From: Klebsiella africana
Lineage (GTDB): Bacteria; Pseudomonadota; Gammaproteobacteria; Enterobacterales; Enterobacteriaceae
Direction of reading: 5' to 3'
DNA length: 64,000 nt
Assembly (NCBI RefSeq): GCF_020526085.1
Contig: NZ_CP084874.1
Coordinates: forward strand, 4,836,001-4,900,000
In this document: positions 11,169 to 19,469 of the stretch, one piece after another
Position numbering within the stretch: position 1 is the stretch's first letter
Layout of the letters: each line of letters starts with the position of its first letter
Position numbers and translations under genes: made by a program
Notes under the pieces: generated by a model
Databases searched by the model: none
What the model was told of the DNA's origin: nothing
The model's input: the letters and a program-made list of their open reading frames with translations, nothing else

Positions 11169-12266
11169 TCAGTTATAAGTGAAGGTGATTACCCCGGTGG
11201 CGTTGGCTGTCCCCGGGGTCACCGTACTCCCCGTCTTGTAATAGTTAGTGGAAAAGGCGAGCGTTTGCATGGCCGCTGCCCCGCCGGGGCTGTCGGGGTT
11301 GGTGAAATAACTATAACTGGCATCTGCACCACTGTTGGTCACCGTCGTTCGGTTTGAGGTATAAAGGCTGATATCAGTATTCAGCGGCAGCGCTTCACCT
11401 TTTAAATTTAACTGGACCCCCACACCGGTCGCCGCATTTGTCTCCGCCGTTAAGGCCATGACCGTGTTATCGGGATTATCCCCACTGGCTTGCGCGGCCA
11501 CTACCCGCATTGAAACATTGGTTCCCGGCTCGCAGGAGAGAGTCAGGTACTCCCGCGCGCTGCCCACTTTTGTCGCGGTATTAAATTCGCTCGCGTTGAC
11601 CGAGCCCATGGCAAAGTTGAGGCCACTACTGTTGGTAATACATCCCATTGGGATTAGCTGAATGCTGGTGGTACCGCTGATGTGGAGTCGGGAAATCGAT
11701 ACCGTGCTCTGTCTGTCCTTTGCCGATACTGTCGCCACCGGATCGCTAAATGATAATGTGCTATTGCTGGCAATGACCCCGCCAGTAGCCACCAGCTGCA
11801 GCTGGTACGCCGGAGTGTAATGTGTGGAAGCGTAATAATCGATAAAGCCTGAGGGCTTACCCAGATAATAATTCACATCCCCAATATAATGCACCTGCGA
11901 GTCGGGGCTGAAATCATCGGTATCACCGTCATATTCACCACTAATATTCAGCCACACTTTGACCCGAATACCGATCCCCTGCACCGAGGTGGCATAGATA
12001 TTATCCCCGACTAGCGCCCCTGCATTGTTTGAAGACCAGGCAAATACCGCGTAAATACTCCCCTCACAGTTGGTCATTTCTGTTTGCGAGCGGGTAATTT
12101 TCCCTGAATCGTACAGTATCGTGCCTGCGGTGTAACTTCCGGCGTTAACCAAAATTTTTTCCGGCAGGTTAGTCATTGAGACATCACCATAATTCACCCC
12201 GCCACATATCGCCCAGCTGTAGGAGGGAACCAGTATCATCATGAATAGCAAGATTAGTTTTTTCAT
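11169..12266 (-). CDS. Two-domain fimbrial tip adhesin
   Basis: The last gene of a chaperone-usher operon encodes a 365-residue FimH-like adhesin. A signal peptide (MKKLILLFMMILVPSYSWA) precedes a lectin-type N-terminal domain (about 20-190) and a C-terminal pilin domain (about 205-365) with the paired cysteines of MGCITNSS and LSCEPGTN and an alternating C-terminal strand (TGVITFTYN) used in donor-strand exchange. I chose the ATG at 12266 over 12287 because it has an AGGGAAGGG ribosome site and starts exactly at the signal peptide. Twice the pilin length and the distal position both argue for a tip adhesin; its receptor is unknown. Confidence 0.8.
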   Translation of the reverse strand: MKKLILLFMMILVPSYSWAICGGVNYGDVSMTNLPEKILVNAGSYTAGTILYDSGKITRSQTEMTNCEGSIYAVFAWSSNNAGALVGDNIYATSVQGIGIRVKVWLNISGEYDGDTDDFSPDSQVHYIGDVNYYLGKPSGFIDYYASTHYTPAYQLQLVATGGVIASNSTLSFSDPVATVSAKDRQSTVSISRLHISGTTSIQLIPMGCITNSSGLNFAMGSVNASEFNTATKVGSAREYLTLSCEPGTNVSMRVVAAQASGDNPDNTVMALTAETNAATGVGVQLNLKGEALPLNTDISLYTSNRTTVTNSGADASYSYFTNPDSPGGAAAMQTLAFSTNYYKTGSTVTPGTANATGVITFTYN

Positions 12267-12286
12267 ACCCTTCCCTGTCGAAAACA

Positions 12287-12838
12287 TTATTTGTATGCCA
12301 CATCAAACGTGGCGGTAAAGCCGACGATACCGGGGCTCACCTGACCGTAGGGCGCATACATGCGTGCCACCATGTCAAACGTATGTACATCCGTCTCGTT
12401 AACCAAGGTATAGAGATACTGATCGCCGGGGCCCAGCGGCTGCTGGTCGCTCATGCTGAGCAACTGCAAACCGACGCCACTGGCACCATTGCTGCCAGTC
12501 TGGACGTTTTTATAAATTGAAGCGTGGGTGCTATCGAAGCTGGTACCGCTAAATGCGATCGTCACCGCCGACGCATCGGCGGAACAGCGGGTAAAAACCA
12601 GCTTAACCGGCACGCTGGCTCCGCTCGCCCCGGCATGTCCGGAGAACGTCTGCGAGGAGACGGTGCCTAAATCGATACTGTTCGACGGCTCCACGGCCAC
12701 CTCGCAGGAAGGCGCCTCGATGGTGCCCGTGACGTTAAAATTGATCGTGCTGCTGCCCTCATAAGCCCGCGCCGGAAGGGAGAGCAGCAAAAGGCTGGCC
12801 AGTATAATGCCCCCTGTGCCATATTCTCTCGTATTCAT
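12287..12838 (-). CDS. Minor fimbrial subunit
   Basis: A 183-residue FimA-family pilin with a signal peptide ending near LPARA, a donor strand (STINFNVTGTI), the paired disulfide cysteines (EAPSCEV and FTRCSADA) and a penultimate-tyrosine-type C-terminus (TFDVAYK). The start at 12838 has GAGG at 6-base spacing, whereas an upstream ATG at 12886 lies inside the usher gene. Placed between usher and adhesin, it is probably an adaptor of the fibre tip. Confidence 0.82.
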   Translation of the reverse strand: MNTREYGTGGIILASLLLLSLPARAYEGSSTINFNVTGTIEAPSCEVAVEPSNSIDLGTVSSQTFSGHAGASGASVPVKLVFTRCSADASAVTIAFSGTSFDSTHASIYKNVQTGSNGASGVGLQLLSMSDQQPLGPGDQYLYTLVNETDVHTFDMVARMYAPYGQVSPGIVGFTATFDVAYK

Positions 12839-12876
12839 ATCAGCCCTCTTCTTTCCCTGTTGAACACGTGCATCCA

Positions 12877-15456
12877 TCACCGACATTTGGCCTGATAAAA
12901 CAGAATATCGTCGCTGAGGGCGATGCTGGAAAAGTCATAATGAACGATGCATTGCTCACTGCTTTTTTCTCCCCAACGCGCTAACAGCTGGCCTTTTTTC
13001 TGCAGCCCCGTCAGATATACCTGCCCCTCATCACCAACGATATTGCTGCGCGACGCGCTACCGTGATCATTATCGAGGGTCACCAGCGCGCCGAAAGGCA
13101 CCACGCCGCCGCGAGTGCGCAGGGTGAGCATCGCCTTATAGCCAATTCGCGTGTCGTACTTCACTTTGACGATCGCATTGCGCGTCGGAACCACCGTTCT
13201 GGCGACGTTATCCACTTCTGCGCCGGGTACTTCCTGTTCATCCAGTGCCAGGCTGTTACGATGATACGGACGGACGTAAGGCACCACTGCATATCCGGCG
13301 GCATCCGTCGTCACGTTTGTCTGACCGCGCACTGTCACATCGCTGACGCCAGGCGTTTCGACCAGCGCAGAACTCTCGCCAAGAAAGCGTGATAACGTGA
13401 GTCCGCCCGCATGGGCGACCATGCCCCCGCGCAGCGAATAGTTGTAGTGATTGCTGTAGCGGTCGTAGCCATAGCCGCCAGCTACGTCGCCTTTTGAGCC
13501 CTGGTAGTTGACGTTGAGGTTGCCGGAGGTGCTTTTATCCTGCGTGTTGTACCCTTCCAGTACGCTCCAGTTCAGGGAACGATCCTCGAACGCCGAGCCG
13601 TTGAGTCCCACGCTATGTGTCGTGTCATTATGGCGGCCATGGTTCATGGTGTAATTTGCGGAGAGCGTATCTCCGAGCGGGATGCTTAACGTTAGAGAGA
13701 CGACCGTATCGCTGGATGGCCGGTTATTGCTGCTGTCATCGGTGCTTTGCACATTGCGGTTATAGGAATAGTTAATAAAGTAAGACGCTTTACCGATCGA
13801 CCCGCTATATCCCACGCCCACCGATTCCATGCGCGAGCTGTCCCAGAAGGTCTCATTGACCAACGAAAGTGAGAGCGAGCCATAGCCGAATAACGTCTGC
13901 GACAACGAAGCGTCAAACCGGCCCTTCGTTCTGCCGCTCTGCATACAGCAGTCGCCCTGCGTGGAGGAGTTATCGACAAAATCCTGAAACGAATAGTATC
14001 CCGAGGTGGAGTAGCGGTAGCCGGCCACGGAAAAGCTGGTCCCCGTCTCGAGAAAACTTTTACTGAAGCGGACGCGATACGATTGCCCCTGTTCTTTATT
14101 TGTCGAGGTAGCCGTTTCGCTCGCTTTAACATCAGCCCATGACTGAGAGCCATCAAACGACAGCGCACCGATAGTACCGAGGTTAAAGCCAGCGCCGAAA
14201 AGTACATTGGTGTATTTATCTTCCGCCTGCTGAAAACCGGTATAGAGGGTAACGTTGCTGGTTACCCCATAGGCCAGGGAAGACTGAATAAAGTTATATT
14301 CTTTATCGTCAGAGCTGCCCGATCGCGTCCTGCCGCTGCTCAGCGCATAGTCCAGTTGCCCCTCGCGCTGCAGGATCGCCAGCGAGGCGAAAGGCACCAC
14401 AAAGTTTTGCTCGCTGCCGTCCGATTCTTTAACGGTGACGTACAGATCGCCGGCGCTACCGGTGGCGTACAGATCGTTAATTTCAAAGGCGCCTGGCGCC
14501 ACGGTGGTTTTATAGATGCTGTAACCGTTCTGATAAACCGAAACTTCGGCAGTCGTGCGCGCGATACCTCTGATCGTGGGAGCGAAGCCATGCTGGCTAT
14601 CAGGCAGCATCTCTTTATCCGAACTAAGCTGCAGACCGGTAAAGCTCAAACTGTCGAAGATGCCGGAAGAGGTATACGTATTACCGACCACCAGCTGGCT
14701 GCGCAGAGTATGAATATCGCGGGCGAGATAGGAGTAAACCGACTCCCAGCGGCTATTATTGTCGCTGTGGCTATAGGTGCTGTAGTTACGCAGGCGCCAT
14801 GGACCCAGATTTACTCCAGGCTGTAGGCTGACAAACTGACTGTCGATAGTGGTGCCGTTATGCCGTGGCGCATTGCGCTGCCCGGTGACACTATAGTTGA
14901 GCAGACCGGCGTTGATCCCCTGCTGCCACTGGCTCTCGGGAATATAGTCTCTGGGGCGATTCAGCATGGCGGCCTGGGGGACGGTAAAATCTATCCGCTG
15001 CTGAGCGAGCGTCACCGTAAACATTATCCCTGGGATCGCCGACAATCGCGCGCAGGTTTCCCTTTCATTGAACAATTGCGGATAGGCAGCGGTATTGACG
15101 AGCCATGAATTTAGCAGTTCCCCGGAAAGACAGGGAGAAACGGCCGCGCTGGCGTCATTTTCATTTTTCTGAAACGTCAGCGCTTCGGAGCCGACATATT
15201 TATCATTGATGTACACATCCAGATGGTAGGTTCCCGGCGGGACGCCATCTTGCGAAAAATAGGACAAGTCCACCGAAGTCGCAGGATCCTCAGCGACTTC
15301 GAGTAAATTCGGGTTGAAATATTCGCCGGCCTCAGCGCGAGAAGACAGGGTACTCAGACATAAAACAATAACGACGCAAATACTTTTGGCTGAAAAAAGC
15401 AGCTCTACGCTACTGAATGATAGCGGTATATTTTTTCCCTGACATACCATAATCAT
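12877..15456 (-). CDS. Fimbrial outer-membrane usher
   Basis: An 859-residue PapC/FimD-family usher, the outer-membrane pore that polymerises pilins delivered by the periplasmic chaperone. After a signal peptide comes the N-terminal chaperone-binding domain starting GEYFNPNLLE, then the 24-strand barrel with its plug (FAPTIRGIARTTAEVSVYQN) and the two C-terminal domains, with the cysteine pair ending SEQCIVHYD...YQAKCR. The 5' end overlaps the chaperone gene by 47 bp. The ATGs at 15456 and 15450 are both possible. Confidence 0.9.
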   Translation of the reverse strand: MIMVCQGKNIPLSFSSVELLFSAKSICVVIVLCLSTLSSRAEAGEYFNPNLLEVAEDPATSVDLSYFSQDGVPPGTYHLDVYINDKYVGSEALTFQKNENDASAAVSPCLSGELLNSWLVNTAAYPQLFNERETCARLSAIPGIMFTVTLAQQRIDFTVPQAAMLNRPRDYIPESQWQQGINAGLLNYSVTGQRNAPRHNGTTIDSQFVSLQPGVNLGPWRLRNYSTYSHSDNNSRWESVYSYLARDIHTLRSQLVVGNTYTSSGIFDSLSFTGLQLSSDKEMLPDSQHGFAPTIRGIARTTAEVSVYQNGYSIYKTTVAPGAFEINDLYATGSAGDLYVTVKESDGSEQNFVVPFASLAILQREGQLDYALSSGRTRSGSSDDKEYNFIQSSLAYGVTSNVTLYTGFQQAEDKYTNVLFGAGFNLGTIGALSFDGSQSWADVKASETATSTNKEQGQSYRVRFSKSFLETGTSFSVAGYRYSTSGYYSFQDFVDNSSTQGDCCMQSGRTKGRFDASLSQTLFGYGSLSLSLVNETFWDSSRMESVGVGYSGSIGKASYFINYSYNRNVQSTDDSSNNRPSSDTVVSLTLSIPLGDTLSANYTMNHGRHNDTTHSVGLNGSAFEDRSLNWSVLEGYNTQDKSTSGNLNVNYQGSKGDVAGGYGYDRYSNHYNYSLRGGMVAHAGGLTLSRFLGESSALVETPGVSDVTVRGQTNVTTDAAGYAVVPYVRPYHRNSLALDEQEVPGAEVDNVARTVVPTRNAIVKVKYDTRIGYKAMLTLRTRGGVVPFGALVTLDNDHGSASRSNIVGDEGQVYLTGLQKKGQLLARWGEKSSEQCIVHYDFSSIALSDDILFYQAKCR

Positions 15457-16099
15457 TAATCACGCTCCATGTGATCTCTTTTTTTCCTGTGGCGGACAAG
15501 TTACTCTGCACGGGTATCTTTAAAGTAGAAAACGGGGCAACAAACCATGCGCCAGAAATATTTTTACCGTTAAAACTGACCTGCGAGAAATTCATATACA
15601 GCGGCGAACTATTTTTTACCGTTACGGACGTCCCGTCTTTTCCCCACTGTAATTTGTCGGCATAGGCGTCCGGTGTATTACCTTTTAATGTGGCGGGTCG
15701 ATAAATCAATTTTATTTTCGAATTAATCGCAAACTGCACGACATTTTTATCAGGAACATATTCTGTTGCCGGGATCCCTTTAATATTGAGCCAAAACATC
15801 GATTCGCGATCGTCGGGTAATTTCTTGCCTGATCGAACTACACGGACAAATCCTTTCTCCCCGGCTTTGAGACGAAACAGCGGCGGCGTAATAATAAATG
15901 CGTCTTTGGCGGGTGAGGCGGCATCGACCACCGAGAGCCAGGACTGGACGATATTGCTGTTATGATCTTTATTCTCAACCGTTATTACAGCGTTATTTTT
16001 CGTACCATCAAACACCAGACGCGTACCGCCAACGACCACGCTGGCCTGCGCGAGGGAAGAAGACAGCAATAAACCGATCGCAAAAAAAGGATATCTCAT
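15410..16099 (-). CDS. Periplasmic fimbrial chaperone
   Basis: A 229-residue PapD/FimC-family chaperone with signal peptide (ending LAQA), the G1-strand region with IPATEYVPDKNVVQFAINSK and the family segment IITPPLFRLKAGEKGFVRVV, whose basic residues anchor pilin C-termini. I chose ATG 16099; the only upstream alternatives are TTG codons at 16150/16147. No clear ribosome site precedes it, because a strong hairpin fills the space to the pilin gene. It should hold pilins folded until they reach the usher. Confidence 0.88.
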   Translation of the reverse strand: MRYPFFAIGLLLSSSLAQASVVVGGTRLVFDGTKNNAVITVENKDHNSNIVQSWLSVVDAASPAKDAFIITPPLFRLKAGEKGFVRVVRSGKKLPDDRESMFWLNIKGIPATEYVPDKNVVQFAINSKIKLIYRPATLKGNTPDAYADKLQWGKDGTSVTVKNSSPLYMNFSQVSFNGKNISGAWFVAPFSTLKIPVQSNLSATGKKEITWSVINDYGMSGKKYTAIIQ

Positions 16100-16109
16100 A
16101 TGTTTAATT

Positions 16110-16137
16110 AAAGGGGAATAGCAGGCGATTCCCCTTT
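16110..16137 (-). terminator. Attenuator-like hairpin between major pilin and chaperone
   Basis: On the transcribed strand AAAGGGGAAT and ATTCCCCTTT form a perfect 10 bp stem with an 8-base loop, followed by an imperfect U-rich stretch. Such partial terminators after the first fimbrial gene are a known way of making pilin far more abundant than usher and tip proteins. Confidence 0.75.
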
Positions 16138-16159
16138 CTCCATTCAACAAAAAGCCGAA

Positions 16160-16699
16160 TTAATGATAGGTCACGTTATAAGTTACGGTTGTCTGAACGG
16201 TACCTTTCGTCGGATCGGCGTCACCCGATTTCACCATTTTAACGGTGAACGGAATGGTAGCGGCACCCGAAGAGATATCAACATCCGAACCCTCTTCGTT
16301 ATTCTTCATCACATTGCCCGCTTCGTCGAAAAGGGCCACAGCGACGCCGGTTGCTGGCTCATCAGTCGCCTGGTTTTTAAAATAATCGCTGTTCGCGGTA
16401 TCAGAAACACCGCCAAAAGTGACACGTGCGATACTGTTGCCACCTTCTTCCGCGGTCGGGCAATCAGCTAAGCTAAAGGAGAAGTTCTTGGCAGCGCCGA
16501 AGGTATACGCTTTCAGATCGGCCACTGAGGTGGTGCCCATATCAATAGCCGTTACGCCGCCATCAATGGTCGCCGTACAGGTCGTATCGGAAACAACACC
16601 ATTAAAGGTAATGGTGTTATCAGCCTGAGCAACGGTAGACAGCACGCTGCAGGCAGAGAAAATCAGGGCACCCGCCAGAAATTTTTTACTCATCTTCAT
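16160..16699 (-). CDS. Major fimbrial pilin
   Basis: A 179-residue FimA-family major subunit: signal peptide ending TVAQA, N-terminal donor strand NTITFNGVVSD, paired cysteines (DTTCTATI and LADCPTAEE) and C-terminal beta strand TTVTYNVTYH. ATG 16699 has GGGA at 6-base spacing and is preferred over the ORF start at 16729. As first gene of the pilin-chaperone-usher-minor pilin-adhesin operon, followed by an attenuator-like hairpin, it should form the fibre shaft. I cannot name the fimbrial type securely. Confidence 0.88.
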   Translation of the reverse strand: MKMSKKFLAGALIFSACSVLSTVAQADNTITFNGVVSDTTCTATIDGGVTAIDMGTTSVADLKAYTFGAAKNFSFSLADCPTAEEGGNSIARVTFGGVSDTANSDYFKNQATDEPATGVAVALFDEAGNVMKNNEEGSDVDISSGAATIPFTVKMVKSGDADPTKGTVQTTVTYNVTYH

Positions 16700-17159
16700 A
16701 TTTATTCCCATATCCATTATAAACGACAATCAGTCCGTCAATTGCTTTATGCAGCGATATTAGAGAATGAAATTCAAGCAGCGCGGCGTCATGCATGTAT
16801 TTACATGACATATGGTTTATGACAATTAATATTATTCATAAATAAACGACCAGCATTTGAATCCATTCAATAATACAAGCTCGCGTAAAAATAATAACTA
16901 GCATGCGGTAAGAACTCAATTATTAATGTAAAAATTGATTTTTTACGAGATAGCATCACCACGTACGGATGGTTATATGAAAACCAATAAAAATCAATCA
17001 GATAAAAATCTATAAAATTCGCAAAGATAATTGGATATTTATATGATATTTACCTCATAATTAAATTCAACCACACAGAGAAACATTTAGTTACAAACTC
17101 AATGCTGATTTAAGACTTGGCTTAATCCTTTATGATGAACCGTTAAATGCATCAATAAC
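16700..17159. promoter_or_regulatory. AT-rich control region of the fimbrial operon
   Basis: About 460 bp of very AT-rich DNA with no gene precedes the major pilin. GTCATG (16788-16793) and CATGAC (16804-16809) form an inverted repeat about 90 bp upstream of the pilin start and could be an operator. I found no pair of flanking inverted repeats like those of an invertible fim switch and no adjacent recombinase gene. The composition fits H-NS silencing. Confidence 0.5.
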
Positions 17160-17192
17160 AAAAAAAGGGAATAGCCGATAGTTATTCCCCTT
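17160..17192 (-). terminator. Terminator of the cidA/cidB-like operon
   Basis: On the minus strand GGGAATA-(9 nt)-TATTCCC is followed by seven T residues, directly downstream of the CidB-like stop codon. Confidence 0.85.
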
Positions 17193-17227
17193 CTCAATAT
17201 CTCTTAACATTTACTCTGGCGATAATG

Positions 17228-17917
17228 TTAAAACAGCAGCCAGCGCACTACCGGTGCCGCCAGCACGACCACTACACCTGACAGCATCATGACCAGGCTG
17301 GCCACCACGCCCTCTTGCTGGCCAAGCTCATAGGAGCGCGCCGTCCCCGCGCCATGGGAAGCCGCACCGAAACCAGCGCCTTTCGCCATCCCTTCCCGGA
17401 TAGCAAGGCGTAAAAACAGCATATCCCCCACCGCCATGCCAAACACGCCGGTGATCACCACAAACAGCGCCACCAGATCGGGTTGACCGCCGAGCGGTTT
17501 CGCCGCCGCCAGCGCAAAGGGCGTGGTCACCGAGCGCACCGCCAGACTACGCTGGATTTCATCAGACAACATAAACCCGCGCGCCAGCCATACGGAACTG
17601 GTGACAGCCACTACCACCGCCGTTATCACCCCGGCGCTGAGCGACATCCAGTGGCGTTTAATCACCGTGACATTTTCATACACCGGAACGGCAAAGGCGA
17701 TGGTCGCCGGGCCCAGCAACCACAGCAGCCAGTGGGTCTCTCCCATATAGCTCTGATAAGAGATGTGGCCTACCACCAGGATCAGCACCAGCAGGATCGG
17801 CGTGAACACCAGCGGCATCAGCGGCAGTTTATGAAAACGGCGATACAGTTTTTTGTTGGCGTAATAGAGGCCCAGCGTCGCCACCAGACACAGGATACTC
17901 AGCACGGCATCGCTCAT
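17228..17917 (-). CDS. LrgB/CidB-family membrane protein
   Basis: A 229-residue polytopic protein of the LrgB/CidB/YohK family, with hydrophobic segments throughout and the conserved KSVTTPFALA-like motif, here VRSVTTPFALAAAK, and a SHGAGTARSYELG segment. Its start overlaps the upstream CidA-like gene by 4 bp. In Staphylococcus the family is linked to murein hydrolase activity and cell lysis; in plants and Bacillus, homologues move glycolate or pyruvate. Which applies here cannot be decided from sequence. Confidence 0.85.
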   Translation of the reverse strand: MSDAVLSILCLVATLGLYYANKKLYRRFHKLPLMPLVFTPILLVLILVVGHISYQSYMGETHWLLWLLGPATIAFAVPVYENVTVIKRHWMSLSAGVITAVVVAVTSSVWLARGFMLSDEIQRSLAVRSVTTPFALAAAKPLGGQPDLVALFVVITGVFGMAVGDMLFLRLAIREGMAKGAGFGAASHGAGTARSYELGQQEGVVASLVMMLSGVVVVLAAPVVRWLLF

Positions 17918-18321
17918 TTTTTTAACCTGCTCACTTCGTAACGATAGACCTTGTCAACGACCCAGGCGGTGGCACCGAGCACCATCAGCGTGCTTAAGGC
18001 AATCACCAGAAAAATCCGCCAACCATCAACCATCAACAGCTGGGCATAGTTCACCACCGCCACTACCGCCGGGACGAAGAACAGCAGCATTTCCGCCAGC
18101 AGCCAGCGGGCGCCGGCGCGCACCCAGCTTACCGGTATCACCCGGCAGACAATCAGCAGCAGGAGCATCACCATGCCGACCAGGTTAGCCGGCAGCGGTA
18201 CCTGCCACCTGTTCACCAGATATTGTGCGAAGATGAATAACCCGACGTAGAGCAGAACCTGTACCGGGATTTGAAGTCGCTGCGCCACGGCGGGAGCAAC
18301 GCGAGCTGGCGCGAAGGCCAT
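17914..18321 (-). CDS. CidA/LrgA-family holin-like protein
   Basis: A 135-residue small membrane protein with four predicted helices, matching the CidA/LrgA family (NLVGMVMLLLLIVC and LAEMLLFFVPAVVAVVNY segments). It is translationally coupled to the LrgB-like gene by a 4 bp overlap. The divergent LysR gene starting 104 bp away completes a cidR-cidA-cidB-like layout. By analogy with Bacillus and Staphylococcus the pair would respond to overflow metabolites such as acetate or pyruvate, which is suggestive beside an acetate operon but unproven. Confidence 0.85.
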   Translation of the reverse strand: MAFAPARVAPAVAQRLQIPVQVLLYVGLFIFAQYLVNRWQVPLPANLVGMVMLLLLIVCRVIPVSWVRAGARWLLAEMLLFFVPAVVAVVNYAQLLMVDGWRIFLVIALSTLMVLGATAWVVDKVYRYEVSRLKK

Positions 18322-18425
18322 GTGCGATAGTCCTGAAAAAAGAAGTCAGACGTGCAGTATAGAGAGCCGCCGAAGCGGACAGAAATGAATTAAAATCATC
18401 GCAGGTATAGTCTCAGGGAATAATT

Positions 18426-19307
18426 ATGGATATCCGAACGCTGCGCTATTTCGTTGAAGTGGTTCGTCAGCAGAGTTTTACTCGCGCGGCGGAAAAGCTG
18501 TTTGTCACACAGCCCACCATCAGCAAGATGCTCAAAAATCTCGAAGATGAGCTGAACTGCACGCTACTGATCCGCGATGGCCGCAAACTGTTGCTCACTG
18601 ATACCGGTCGCGTGGTTTTTGAACGCGGTCAGGCGATCCTTGGCGAGTTCAGCCAGCTGGAGTCAGAGCTGAGTGATATCAATCACCTGCATAAAGGGGT
18701 GCTGCGGCTTGGCATTCCGCCGATGGTCGGGATGCTGATGGCCGAGCCGATCAGTCGCTTCCGCCAGCGCTACCCGGGTGTCGAGCTGAAGATCGCCGAG
18801 TTTGGCGGCCTGACGGTCCAGCAGGCGGTCAGCAATGGCGAACTTGATATGGCGATGACTGCCCTGCCTGTCGAGGAGGATAGCAGCCTCACCATCCTGC
18901 CGTTGTTCAATCACCCGCTGTGCGTTCTGACGCCAAGAACCGCGGCGTGGGAAGGTAAAACCTCGCTCTCACCGGCCGAGCTGGCGTCGCATCCGCTGGT
19001 TATTTACAACGAGGAATTTGCCCTTAGCCAGCAGCTGATGCGGCTGTTTGCCGAGCATGACGTGAAGCCGCGTATCGCGGTGCGCAGCGGCCAGTGGGAT
19101 TTTCTCGCCGCCATGGTGCAGGCGGGCATTGGCGTAGCGATCCTGCCCGAGCCGATTTGCCAGCGTCTCGACCGGCAGAATTTTTGCTGGATCCCGTTGC
19201 AAAGCGAGCTGCGCTGGGAGCTGGGGATGATTTGGCGGGAGGGCGTGTACATGTCGCGTAGCGCCGAGGCATGGCTGGCGTGTAGTAAAGCGTTCTGGCT
19301 GGAATAA
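18426..19307 (+). CDS. LysR-family regulator (CidR-like position)
   Basis: A 293-residue LysR-type regulator. The N-terminal helix-turn-helix (about 1-60) reads LRYFVEVVRQQSFTRAAEKL and TQPTISKMLKNLEDEL; the C-terminal effector domain (about 90-290) is a periplasmic-binding-protein-like fold. It is divergent from the CidA/CidB pair across 104 bp, the classic LysR arrangement, so it most likely controls that pair. The inducer is unknown. Confidence 0.85.
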   Translation: MDIRTLRYFVEVVRQQSFTRAAEKLFVTQPTISKMLKNLEDELNCTLLIRDGRKLLLTDTGRVVFERGQAILGEFSQLESELSDINHLHKGVLRLGIPPMVGMLMAEPISRFRQRYPGVELKIAEFGGLTVQQAVSNGELDMAMTALPVEEDSSLTILPLFNHPLCVLTPRTAAWEGKTSLSPAELASHPLVIYNEEFALSQQLMRLFAEHDVKPRIAVRSGQWDFLAAMVQAGIGVAILPEPICQRLDRQNFCWIPLQSELRWELGMIWREGVYMSRSAEAWLACSKAFWLE

Positions 19308-19341
19308 TTCCCTGGTGACAACGCGTTCCGCAGAGGAAGGG

Positions 19342-19411
19342 GTAGCCCGGGTCAGGTGCTTGCGCCGCTGCCCGGGTTTCCCCCGGTCGCGCTAACGCTT
19401 ACCGGGGCTAC
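19342..19411. repeat. REP/BIME-like unit downstream of the LysR gene
   Basis: GTAGCCCGGG pairs internally with CCCGGG at 19371-19376, and CCCCGGT / ACCGGGG (19381-19407) forms a second hairpin; TAGCCC and GGGCTA at the ends are complementary. It lies between converging genes. Confidence 0.7.
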
Positions 19412-19469
19412 ACATATACTGCCGTCTCGCCAGTAGTCCGAATAAGCGTCGCGCTATCCGGATTACAGG

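Noticed and set aside
12877..12886. Upstream start for the minor pilin overlapping the usher
   Set aside because: The internal ATG at 12838 has a proper ribosome site and begins the signal peptide.
16700..17159. Possible invertible fim-type promoter switch
   Set aside because: No matching inverted repeats flanking a 300 bp segment and no adjacent tyrosine recombinase were found.
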